Virus record (IMG/VR): IMGVR_UViG_3300017788_000119
Span: 1-30,068 of that record
Length of the DNA: 30,068 nt
Source: a virus
Direction: 5' to 3' (one strand)
The notes below the pieces were generated by a model that worked only from the letters and a program-made list of their open reading frames with translations, was not told the DNA's origin and did not search any database. Below are positions 8,093 through 14,879 of the stretch, one piece after another. Both the position numbers and the translations under genes were made by a program. Positions within the stretch are counted from its first letter, which is position 1; each line of letters opens with the position of its first letter.

Positions 8093-8634
8093 AATTTGTT
8101 GCCAAGTCTGTCAGTGATATTGAAAATAGTATACTTGAAAGTTGCGCTTGCTGTAAAGTAGTTATAGTCTCTATCTCTGCAGTCAAACTGAAGTGTCGAT
8201 AAACTATATGGAAATAATCCCTTGAATCTAACTTCAAACTGAGTTCTATAGTTACTATTTAAAACAATCAGTTTTCCATCGGATAGTTCTGGAAAAGCTC
8301 CATTGAATCTTTCGGTTCTATGTTCATTTTGAAAGTCCTCAAATTCACTTATCTTTTCTGGAAACCCTAATCCTCTGAGCCAGTTATGAATTTCTATATA
8401 ATTTTCCAAATCTTCATCAACTAAAAATGTAATATTTAAATCTCCATAAGTTAAAACATCTCCAGGCACATCCAACATTTTCATATAGTTGGGTTGATTT
8501 GCAACTCCCAAATTAATATCTGGGATGTTTGCAGTGTTGCACATAAAGTCAACCTTGGGAGCATGTTCCAACACAAACTTAAAACCAATGGGTGATAAGT
8601 AATTTCTATTGTCAGGTTGAATATTTTTGGACAT
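8089..8634 (-). CDS. 3: Tail completion and sheath stabilizer gp3
   Basis: gp3 caps the tail tube and helps terminate tail assembly. The protein has 181 residues against about 176 in T4, and it lies directly after gp23, the usual cyanophage position. The opening YLSPIGFKFVLEHAPKVDF and the segment ITFLVDEDLENYIEIHNWLRG look like the tail-tube fold; gp19 in this window has a comparable ITVINDTDFAIRRMFEKWMNG, consistent with a terminator that mimics a tube ring. It begins a new transcription unit with its own late-promoter motif after the gp23 terminator. No good Shine-Dalgarno is visible. The gp3 name rests on position and remembered family pattern. Confidence 0.85.
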   Translation of the reverse strand: MSKNIQPDNRNYLSPIGFKFVLEHAPKVDFMCNTANIPDINLGVANQPNYMKMLDVPGDVLTYGDLNITFLVDEDLENYIEIHNWLRGLGFPEKISEFEDFQNEHRTERFNGAFPELSDGKLIVLNSNYRTQFEVRFKGLFPYSLSTLQFDCRDRDYNYFTASATFKYTIFNITDRLGNKL

Positions 8635-8652
8635 GATTTGGAGTTTTACTAA

Positions 8653-8660
8653 TATTTAGA
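8653..8660 (-). promoter_or_regulatory. Late-promoter-like motif before gp3
   Basis: The minus strand reads TCTAAATA, six of eight against TATAAATA but keeping the AAATA core, and is followed by TTAG as at the exact sites upstream of gp22 and the 57-residue gene. It lies 19 bases before the gp3 ATG and four bases beyond the gp23 terminator T-run. Confidence 0.6.
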
Positions 8661-8663
8661 TAT

Positions 8664-8689
8664 AAAAAAAGAGTCCCTTTCGGGACTCT
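8664..8689 (-). terminator. Intrinsic terminator after gp23
   Basis: On the minus strand AGAGTCCC, tetraloop GAAA, GGGACTCT forms a perfect 8-bp stem followed by a run of T. It lies about 20 bases past the gp23 stop and closes the head gene block, which should protect or end the very abundant capsid message. Confidence 0.93.
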
Positions 8690-8710
8690 GAGGAAGTTTG
8701 TGAAAAAGAC

Positions 8711-10123
8711 TTACATGAGGTTCTTGACTTGTACTCTTCTGTAGTAACGGTTCGAGTTAGTCTTAAGTCTACCGAGTCCTTGTGCATCGGCAGCTGAACC
8801 TTCAGCGAATGGGTTGGCAACCATACCATATCTGGTTTTGAAGCCAATCTTTGGCTGGAAGGTGTCTTGTCCAACGGCACGAACCATTTGGAGAGGAACA
8901 TATGGGCAGTAGAAGAGTCCTGCGTCATAAGGATTAGTACCCTTATAACCGATGACATAATACTGTCCACCAGCAGCATTAGGGTTAACACCACCCGAAT
9001 ATGGATCGATGTAAACCTTGTACTTACCGTTGATAACACCAGCGAAGGTGTTACCAGTGTCATCAACCTGAAGGTTTGCATTAAGTGCAGGAGTGTAATC
9101 AAGAACACCTGCCATGGTTAGAGCTGAAGCAACGTCTGATGAACAAACGATGGTGTTGCCCTTTCCACGACGAGTTCTGATTGCAATTGCGTTAGCATCT
9201 CTCTCAAGTTGGAAAAGAAGTCCCTTGAACTTCTCAACGCTCCAACGTCCGTTTGAATCAACGTCTAAGTCGAAGATACCAGCAGTTGCGGTATTGTTCT
9301 GAGCACCAGCTTCAGCAATGTTGTAGATGGTACGAACAACTTCTCTGTTGATTTCAGCAAGAATCTCGGTTGAGAGAATGTTTGCTAACTCAGCTTCTGC
9401 ATCAAGTCCATGAATAGCCTTGAGATCTTGTGCGAGTTCTAATGAATACTCGGCTTTGAGTGCTCTTGACTTTGCAGCAACGGTGACTTTCTCGATTGAG
9501 AATGCCATCTCTGCGAAAGCATTACCAGATGCATCGCCAAGTGCTTCAGCAGATCCAGTTGCCATTGCCTGTCCTACATTGTAGGTTCCAGGTGAAGCAT
9601 CGTTGAGAACACCAGGATTCGAACCTGATTGAGCAGCAGTGGTTGCAATACCAACCGAAGCCTGTGCAGTATAATCACTTGCAGAAAGTGAACCAGCAGC
9701 ATTCTGTCCAGAGAATCTGGAATCTGGTTCGTTGAAGAATGCTTCAGTTCCGCTGTTGTTGGTGTAACGAGTTCTCATTGCGAAGATGAGTCCCGTTGGG
9801 CCGTTCATTGGTTGAACACCGCAAATATCATATGCGATGAGTTGAGGCATTGAACGTCTGATCAATGAGATCAGAACTGGATCGAAACCGGCTACAGGGC
9901 CTGCAGCAGCTGCGGTTCCGTAGGTTCCACCACCGAAACCACCAGTTCCAGCCGACATGGTTGGGCCAGCCTCTGAGATGAAACCACGCTCTTCACGGAG
10001 GAAGCGCTCTTGGTTCTCTAAAAGTTGAGCGGTAACAGCTCTTCTGTGAGGATCTTTGATGTGATCTAATCCCTCACAATTGAGAAGTGGAGCCCACTTC
10101 TCTTGTAAGTTTTCGTTAAACAT
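8711..10123 (-). CDS. 23: Major capsid protein gp23 precursor
   Basis: This is the HK97-fold major head protein of T4-like phages. It has 470 residues, shorter than T4 (about 521) as usual in cyanophages. The N-terminal helical scaffold-binding segment has the family pattern (WAPLLNCEGLDHIKDPHRRAV at about 10-30). A likely gp21 cleavage site is the I-S-E at 49-51 before AGPTMSAG, which would remove about 51 residues. The segment SLIRRSMPQLIAYDICGVQPMNGPTGLIFAMRTRY (about 86-120) is diagnostic of gp23. A strong AAGGAG ribosome site lies nine bases before the ATG, fitting high expression, and a strong terminator follows. No gp24 vertex gene is seen, as is typical of cyanophages. Confidence 0.98.
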   Translation of the reverse strand: MFNENLQEKWAPLLNCEGLDHIKDPHRRAVTAQLLENQERFLREERGFISEAGPTMSAGTGGFGGGTYGTAAAAGPVAGFDPVLISLIRRSMPQLIAYDICGVQPMNGPTGLIFAMRTRYTNNSGTEAFFNEPDSRFSGQNAAGSLSASDYTAQASVGIATTAAQSGSNPGVLNDASPGTYNVGQAMATGSAEALGDASGNAFAEMAFSIEKVTVAAKSRALKAEYSLELAQDLKAIHGLDAEAELANILSTEILAEINREVVRTIYNIAEAGAQNNTATAGIFDLDVDSNGRWSVEKFKGLLFQLERDANAIAIRTRRGKGNTIVCSSDVASALTMAGVLDYTPALNANLQVDDTGNTFAGVINGKYKVYIDPYSGGVNPNAAGGQYYVIGYKGTNPYDAGLFYCPYVPLQMVRAVGQDTFQPKIGFKTRYGMVANPFAEGSAADAQGLGRLKTNSNRYYRRVQVKNLM

Positions 10124-10128
10124 TTAAA

Positions 10129-10137
10129 GTTCTCCTT
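10129..10137 (-). promoter_or_regulatory. Strong ribosome binding site of gp23
   Basis: The minus strand reads AAGGAGAAC immediately before TTTAA and the gp23 ATG at 10123, a near-perfect anti-16S match at good spacing. Most genes in the window have much weaker sites; this and the gp19 site are the strongest seen. Confidence 0.75.
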
Positions 10138-10173
10138 GTCTTGTTTTAGTGTTGTAACTTAGTTTGTTCTAAT

Positions 10174-10181
10174 AATTTAAA
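10174..10181 (-). promoter_or_regulatory. Possible degenerate late promoter before gp23
   Basis: The minus strand reads TTTAAATT then ATTAG, six of eight matches to TATAAATA, with the same TTAG tail as the exact sites. It lies about 50 bases before the gp23 start, just past the gp22 stop. It is weak, but the gene is expected to have its own late promoter. Confidence 0.35.
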
Positions 10182-10183
10182 AA

Positions 10184-11341
10184 TCACTTAGAGTGTTTTT
10201 GAACTGCTCTAACGTAAGCCTCCATTGATTCCGAAATGGTTTCAACAGAAGTTCCAAGCATTTCTTCATCTCTTGTATGAGAGACAGGATTTCTTGGGAA
10301 ATATGACTCTCTGAGAGTCTCCAGTTTCTCACGATAGTCTTCCTCACTTACAAACTCAACACTTTCAGCAAGACTAGAGAGCTTACTCTTTTGAGTTTCT
10401 GCGAGTCCTCTAGCAACTCCATAGAAGATGCTGTCTGACACAGACTCACTTAGTCTCTGATTAAGGTGAACATTTCTTTCGATTTGTTCGTTGAGTTTTG
10501 ACTCCATTTCATCAAGTTTTTCTACCATTTGCTCAAGAACATCATATTTTTCTTCAGGCATTTCTACATAATTTTCTTCAAAAAGGCCCTTGAGCCCAGT
10601 CATGAAGTTCTCAGCAAGCTGAGACTTCAATCCGTTCTCAACTTGTAGAGCATTCTCTACAAGCCATTCATCTGCAACATACTCAAGATAAGAATCAACT
10701 CTTTCGGTTAATTCTTCTTGAATTGCAATAACATTCTCTACTAACGCTGTCTCATACTTAGCAGCGATAATGTCAGCAGCTTCTTGAACCTTAGTTCTTA
10801 CTGCTGCTTCAAGTACGATTCTTGCTTTTTCTTTGAATTCTTCGGAGAGATCTTCGTCACCAAATAAAGCTTGAACGTCTTCTTCTACATCAACTTCAAT
10901 TTCGTCAGGAAGTTCTTCTTCCTCTTCGTCTTCGTCTTCGTCTTCGTCTTCTAAAGACTCTTCCATTTCCTTCTTGCCTTTCTTACCACCCTCTTCCTCT
11001 TCGTCTTCCTCTTCGTAGGAACCTTCTAGGAGTTCTTCATCTTCATCATATTCAAAATCTTCAGCTCTTGCTGCCTTTGCGTTAACAACATCTCTGACGG
11101 TTTTGATATTACCAGTCGCTAACTTAGCAGAATCATCAGTTGATCTGTAGTTATCAGGAGTAGGTCCACCTAAATCGGTGATCGACTGGCCAGGGGTAGA
11201 ACCAACAAAAGGATTGGAAACCATTCCGTCTCCAGCTTGTGCGTTGGCGTTGACAGCTGTTCTTGATTGTTTAGCTGCTTTAGTGGAAGCATACATTGGT
11301 GCTCCCTCTTCTTGCAAGTTACTCATCGTTTTTCTAGACAT
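10184..11341 (-). CDS. 22: Prohead core scaffold protein gp22
   Basis: gp22 is the main internal scaffold around which gp23 assembles and which gp21 degrades during maturation. Its 385 residues exceed T4 gp22 (about 269). The N-terminal ~100 residues are Ala/Gly/Ser-rich and disordered. Residues about 96-155 form an extremely acidic low-complexity tract of Glu/Asp runs broken by GGKKGKK. The rest is predicted helical and coiled (EFKEKARIVLEAAVRTKVQEA, then long Glu-rich helices) with several short hydrophobic-x-Glu sites where gp21 could cut. It sits between gp21 and gp23 in the usual order, has a GGAGAG ribosome site and a late promoter 44 bases upstream. Confidence 0.93.
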   Translation of the reverse strand: MSRKTMSNLQEEGAPMYASTKAAKQSRTAVNANAQAGDGMVSNPFVGSTPGQSITDLGGPTPDNYRSTDDSAKLATGNIKTVRDVVNAKAARAEDFEYDEDEELLEGSYEEEDEEEEGGKKGKKEMEESLEDEDEDEDEEEEELPDEIEVDVEEDVQALFGDEDLSEEFKEKARIVLEAAVRTKVQEAADIIAAKYETALVENVIAIQEELTERVDSYLEYVADEWLVENALQVENGLKSQLAENFMTGLKGLFEENYVEMPEEKYDVLEQMVEKLDEMESKLNEQIERNVHLNQRLSESVSDSIFYGVARGLAETQKSKLSSLAESVEFVSEEDYREKLETLRESYFPRNPVSHTRDEEMLGTSVETISESMEAYVRAVQKHSK

Positions 11342-11384
11342 TGATCTCTCCGAATAAAATAGGTATTTCCTTTATTCTAATATT

Positions 11385-11392
11385 TATTTATA
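11385..11392 (-). promoter_or_regulatory. Late promoter before gp22
   Basis: The minus strand has an exact TATAAATA, extended as TATAAATAAATATTAGA, identical over 17 bases to the site upstream of the 57-residue gene. It lies in the gap just past the gp21 stop and 44 bases before the gp22 start. Confidence 0.8.
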
Positions 11393-11395
11393 ATT

Positions 11396-12040
11396 TTAAA
11401 TATTTTCCAGATATTTATTGAACAACTTCAATAATCTCTCTTCACGCACTCTTTTATCAAGAGTAGGAGTGAGTGAATTTAGACTATTTAGTGTCTTTTC
11501 GGCTAAAATGCCGTTGTTCCAAACCCACTCTTTACCTTCCATAATTCCCTGAACAAAAGCGTCAGGAGCAGAAGGATCTGCAACAATATCTGCTGCAGTT
11601 GATAACATAAAATCATCGGAGACAACTTTGACTCCACCTTGTTCAACTAATGAACCCACACCTCTAGAGGAAACGCCAAGTTTGACACCTTCATCCAAAA
11701 GATTCTTTGCAATCTTACCCATTGGAGTCTCAAGGATTTGAGCTTTTCCAATGAAGTTCTTACCCTCTGGGAGTAGTGAAACAATCTTATGAGAAACTCG
11801 ATCAAGATTAACTGAAGGGCCATCTGGATGCCCAAGTTCTCCAAGAGCTCTTCCACACTTTACATACTGTTCATTGTATCTTTTAACTTCACGATCCAAA
11901 GTTTCATAACGATACATTCTACCGTTACGATTTTTTAAATCAGCTTGAAGAAAGATACCTTCAATATAAAGTCGTTTTTTGCCACCAACTTCTTCGGTAA
12001 GAATCTTGATGTCTTCGATCTGTTCTGTGATGAGTTTCAT
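11396..12040 (-). CDS. 21: Prohead core protein protease gp21
   Basis: gp21 is the prohead protease that cleaves gp22, gp23 and other head proteins after hydrophobic-x-Glu. I start it at the ATG at 12040 (MKLITEQIED), giving 214 residues, almost the T4 length of 212. A longer frame begins at a TTG inside the upstream gene and is less likely. The family signature is visible: FLQADLKNRNGRMY at 30-43, GELGHPDGPSVNLDRVSH with His71 and His84 as candidate catalytic histidines, and GVSSRG at 122-127 holding the likely nucleophilic serine (124 or 125), as in herpes-assemblin-type proteases. The start lies five bases after the small upstream gene. Confidence 0.95.
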   Translation of the reverse strand: MKLITEQIEDIKILTEEVGGKKRLYIEGIFLQADLKNRNGRMYRYETLDREVKRYNEQYVKCGRALGELGHPDGPSVNLDRVSHKIVSLLPEGKNFIGKAQILETPMGKIAKNLLDEGVKLGVSSRGVGSLVEQGGVKVVSDDFMLSTAADIVADPSAPDAFVQGIMEGKEWVWNNGILAEKTLNSLNSLTPTLDKRVREERLLKLFNKYLENI

Positions 12041-12045
12041 GGTTT

Positions 12046-12312
12046 TTAATTCGTAAGTCCTACTTTTGATGCAACGATTACTGGAGTTGTCCAAAGAACA
12101 TCAGTAGAAAGTTTTTCTAAAAACTCAACCGTATTTGCTGGCATACTAAAATAAACTGTTGATGCAGCACCAACAATCGTGGAAATTCCTACCGTTGCAA
12201 CACCACTAGTATTGTTATGAAGTCTCACGCAAGTAGCACTGCCAATACTACTGGCTGTGCCAGCAGTTGTTGGAGTTGCAGCTTCAGTTGCAATAATCTT
12301 CGTTCTTTGCAT
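12046..12312 (-). CDS. Small beta-rich putative structural protein
   Basis: This is an 88-residue protein between the prohead-core candidate and gp21. It is Thr/Ala/Val/Ser-rich with alternating hydrophobics (CVRLHNNTSGVATVGIST, then TVYFSMPANTVEFLEK) and no helices of note, so it is likely a small beta sandwich. It resembles the 92-residue protein at 19304-19582 in size and in the order of short motifs, suggesting the two are paralogs. Its ATG shares one base with the upstream stop (TAATG). Position in the head operon suggests a head decoration or prohead component, but that is inference. Confidence 0.85.
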   Translation of the reverse strand: MQRTKIIATEAATPTTAGTASSIGSATCVRLHNNTSGVATVGISTIVGAASTVYFSMPANTVEFLEKLSTDVLWTTPVIVASKVGLTN

Positions 12313-12485
12313 TACTCAGCATCCTCGATTTCTAGTGGTGAAGTTCCAAACATACTCGCAGCCACATAAGGAGTAAGTTCGTCAATCTTTTCTACAGATT
12401 TGGCAAAAAGCATTCCTTTAATCGCATCAGAAATATCGGATGGTGAAGCATCCGACATAATCATACTTACAAAATCATCTTCCAT
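12312..12485 (-). CDS. Small acidic prohead core candidate (57 residues)
   Basis: Reading the minus strand from the ATG at 12485 gives a complete 57-residue protein, beginning MEDDFVSMIMSDASPSDISD and ending EIEDAE. It is acidic, with a central amphipathic stretch around GMLFAKSVEKIDEL. It fills the gap between gp20 and the 88-residue gene, overlaps the next start by one base, and an exact late promoter sits 26 bases upstream. In T4 this position holds the small prohead core proteins gp67 and gp68, so it is probably their functional counterpart. Sequence alone is too short to prove homology. Confidence 0.88.
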   Translation of the reverse strand: MEDDFVSMIMSDASPSDISDAIKGMLFAKSVEKIDELTPYVAASMFGTSPLEIEDAE

Positions 12486-12510
12486 ATGTTTATTGATATA
12501 ATCTAATATT

Positions 12511-12518
12511 TATTTATA
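12511..12518 (-). promoter_or_regulatory. Late promoter before the 57-residue gene and gp21
   Basis: The minus strand has an exact TATAAATA, extended as TATAAATAAATATTAGA. It overlaps the last codon and stop of gp20 and lies 26 bases before the 57-residue gene, so it should drive that gene, the 88-residue gene and gp21. Confidence 0.82.
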
Positions 12519-14211
12519 TTTTGCCCCCTTTAGGCATCTTAACTTGCGGAGCTTCCTCACCTGGAGGTGGTTCAGTTCCTGGATTTGGAACTTCTGGTTC
12601 TTTTGGAACTTGCCCTATATCTTGAACTGTTCCCAATCCTTGATCTCCACCGTCCATTGGCATTCCTGTCATTGGATCCATTGGTGGTGGAATAATTCCA
12701 AGTTGTTTTTCAAGATCAATTTGCATATCAATTTCGATAAGTTCTTCATCAGTTTGACGGAGAACCTTCCTTCTTACATAATCAACAGAATAATATTTAC
12801 CAATATAAGGTTCAACTTGTGCTAATAGAGTAATTCTTCCATTCATCAACTCAGTTTCTTTGAGTTCCGCAAAATGATTGTCATATAAGAAATCATATTG
12901 AATATGATCACTCATATACTCCCAATCTTCTGGAGTTACAACATTCTTGAGAATGAGTTGAGTCTTTAACATATCATGAAAAATTTGACTAAATCTTTTC
13001 CTTAATCTTCCAACAAACTTGGAGAACATCAATTCATCACGAAGAATTTCTGATGATCTACCTAAATTGAATCCATCCCCAGCACCAATTCTGGATTCTG
13101 GAACGTTCAATGAACGATAAAGTTTCTTTTGGAAATACTCAACGTCAGTGAGTTCTCCAAGATTTTGCCCGCCAGGAAGAGTTGTGATTTCAGTTCCTCT
13201 ACCACCTTCTCTTCTGGGAAGCCAGAAATCTTCCATCATTGAAAGATGTTTTTTATCATCTTTGATTTCACCAGTCGAAGCATCGTAAACAAGTTTGTTA
13301 CGATAACGACTCATAACCTCACGAAGGTATTGTTCTGCTTTTACCTTAGGAAGATTACCAACATCGATGTAAAAAATTCTTCTTTCTGGTGCTCTTGAAA
13401 GTCTGTAGATGACAAGACTATCTTCAATCATTCTGAGTTGATTGAGAGCCTTAATTGCTTTATGAAGATAGGATAAAGTAGCTTGTTTGTTTCTATCAAC
13501 TAATCCAGAGGTAATGTATGTGATTGCATCTTTTGCAATTTTAATTCCTTTTCCATATGCACTTCCAACTTGCATACCGCCAGAAGCTTGAGGATTGTAA
13601 ACAAAATACTCGTCAATATTTGGAGACTCAAACATTGTGAGTTCTTTTGCTGGATCTTGATTTACATAGGTTAGATTGCCAGCATCATTGATTGCTCTCT
13701 TTTTAAGTTCACGAACAAACTTAATTTTTAATGCATCAATATATCTAACTTCTTTAATTCCTTCTTCTGGATGCTTTAAATCAATGACTTTATGGTAGAA
13801 AATTCTTCCGTCAACATACCAATTTCTAAAGATCTCATGGGCTTTTTTATCAAAATCCATAATTTCTTTGATGTATTTAAACTCCTGTCTAATAATATTT
13901 TTGATGTTATTATCAACATCTAGATTGGAGAGTTCAATTTCAACTGGAGAATCATTAAGATCTGCAACAATTGCTTCGTTTACAACATGTTCAATTGCAG
14001 TATCACACTCTGGGTGCAAAGACATCTCACGATATCTTTTTAACAAATCATATTCGGTTCTATAAACACCTTCAATATCTACATATTGCCCATAAAAGCT
14101 ACTTGCAACATAAAAATCAGAACCGTCCTCATTGTTTTTGGGGACGGGACTGATCGTAGTTGGAGATTTTACTTCACCGCTTTGAATGTTGAAACCGAAC
14201 AACTTAGACAT
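12514..14211 (-). CDS. 20: Portal vertex protein gp20
   Basis: gp20 forms the dodecameric portal that starts prohead assembly and through which DNA is packaged. The 565 residues compare with about 524 in T4. Recognisable portal segments include ASSFYGQYVDIEGVYRTEYDLL near 36-57, RNWYVDGRIFYHKVIDL near 130-146, AITYITSGLVD, RMIEDSLVIYRLSRAPERRIFYIDVGNLPK around 255-290 and LPGGQNLGELTDVEYFQKKLYRSLNVPESR around 350-380. The extra length is largely a Pro/Gly/Glu-rich tail (from about residue 515), likely flexible. It begins after a late-promoter-like motif. There is no convincing Shine-Dalgarno before the ATG. Confidence 0.97.
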   Translation of the reverse strand: MSKLFGFNIQSGEVKSPTTISPVPKNNEDGSDFYVASSFYGQYVDIEGVYRTEYDLLKRYREMSLHPECDTAIEHVVNEAIVADLNDSPVEIELSNLDVDNNIKNIIRQEFKYIKEIMDFDKKAHEIFRNWYVDGRIFYHKVIDLKHPEEGIKEVRYIDALKIKFVRELKKRAINDAGNLTYVNQDPAKELTMFESPNIDEYFVYNPQASGGMQVGSAYGKGIKIAKDAITYITSGLVDRNKQATLSYLHKAIKALNQLRMIEDSLVIYRLSRAPERRIFYIDVGNLPKVKAEQYLREVMSRYRNKLVYDASTGEIKDDKKHLSMMEDFWLPRREGGRGTEITTLPGGQNLGELTDVEYFQKKLYRSLNVPESRIGAGDGFNLGRSSEILRDELMFSKFVGRLRKRFSQIFHDMLKTQLILKNVVTPEDWEYMSDHIQYDFLYDNHFAELKETELMNGRITLLAQVEPYIGKYYSVDYVRRKVLRQTDEELIEIDMQIDLEKQLGIIPPPMDPMTGMPMDGGDQGLGTVQDIGQVPKEPEVPNPGTEPPPGEEAPQVKMPKGGKI

Positions 14212-14238
14212 TATAATTAACTATTAAATCTACTGATC

Positions 14239-14246
14239 TATTTATT
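14239..14246 (-). promoter_or_regulatory. Late-promoter-like motif before gp20
   Basis: The minus strand reads AATAAATA, seven of eight to TATAAATA, at the end of gp19 and 27 bases before the gp20 ATG. Confidence 0.5.
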
Positions 14247-14859
14247 TAACGTCTGAACCACCGCCAGCCTTGAGAGCCTCCCACCATTGAATTTCAAAAG
14301 TAACATCATATTGTTCAATGGTGTCAGGAGAATCATAACTGAGTGAAATGCTTCCTACGCTAGATGGGAAACAACCATACATCTTGTATGATCTTAAGAT
14401 AGGAACATTGCCTGATGATCCAGAAGCTTTATATGGAGCTCTTCCAAGTTGATGAACAAGTAAATCTTTTTGATAGTCAGCAGGATTTACATAACCAGAA
14501 GTATTTTCATGTCTGTTAATTCCATTCATCCACTTTTCAAACATTCTTCTGATTGCAAAATCAGTGTCATTGATAACAGTAATTGTCCAAGATTCAAATG
14601 TTCTATCTCCAGCAACATTTAAAACTCTTCCTCTAAAAGGAATGGGGACTGTTCCAATTGTTGAACCTGGAAGAGCTGCAGTTTTAACTAACATTCTCAA
14701 TTTATCGGTAAAATCTGTTACTCCGTCAGGCTTAGCAAAATTTGGTACAGGAATTACACACTCAAATAGATTGGCTCTTGCGCCGCCACCAGTTAGTTTG
14801 GACTTGAACTTATCTAAAGTTCTTGAATTAACAGCAATTTGTTGGATGTTGTTAGCCAT
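14242..14859 (-). CDS. 19: Tail tube protein gp19
   Basis: gp19 polymerises into the inner tail tube through which DNA passes. The 205 residues are longer than T4 (163), as is common in cyanophages. The order of features fits: FKSKLTGGGARANLFECVIPVP near 18-39, LVKTAALPGSTIGTVPIPFRGR near 57-78, WTITVINDTDFAIRRMFEKWMNGIN near 90-115, and a C-terminal YDVTFEIQWWEAL. It has a strong AAGGAG ribosome site ten bases before the ATG, fitting a major virion protein. It lies 20 bases after gp18 with no separate promoter seen, so it is probably co-transcribed with the sheath gene. Confidence 0.96.
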   Translation of the reverse strand: MANNIQQIAVNSRTLDKFKSKLTGGGARANLFECVIPVPNFAKPDGVTDFTDKLRMLVKTAALPGSTIGTVPIPFRGRVLNVAGDRTFESWTITVINDTDFAIRRMFEKWMNGINRHENTSGYVNPADYQKDLLVHQLGRAPYKASGSSGNVPILRSYKMYGCFPSSVGSISLSYDSPDTIEQYDVTFEIQWWEALKAGGGSDVK

Positions 14860-14879
14860 TTTTTTTAATCTCCTTTAAA

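Noticed and set aside
8656-9108. 150-residue minus-strand frame inside gp23
   Set aside because: It overlaps the major capsid gene in another frame, has Leu/Ser/Thr-rich shadow composition, and reads across the terminator.
10900-11030. GAA/GAC-like tandem repeat in gp22 as a DNA repeat element
   Set aside because: It is explained by the acidic Glu/Asp tract of the scaffold protein; codons are in frame.
12041-12094. Upstream extension of gp21 from a TTG
   Set aside because: It lies inside the 88-residue gene; the ATG at 12040 gives nearly the T4 gp21 length.
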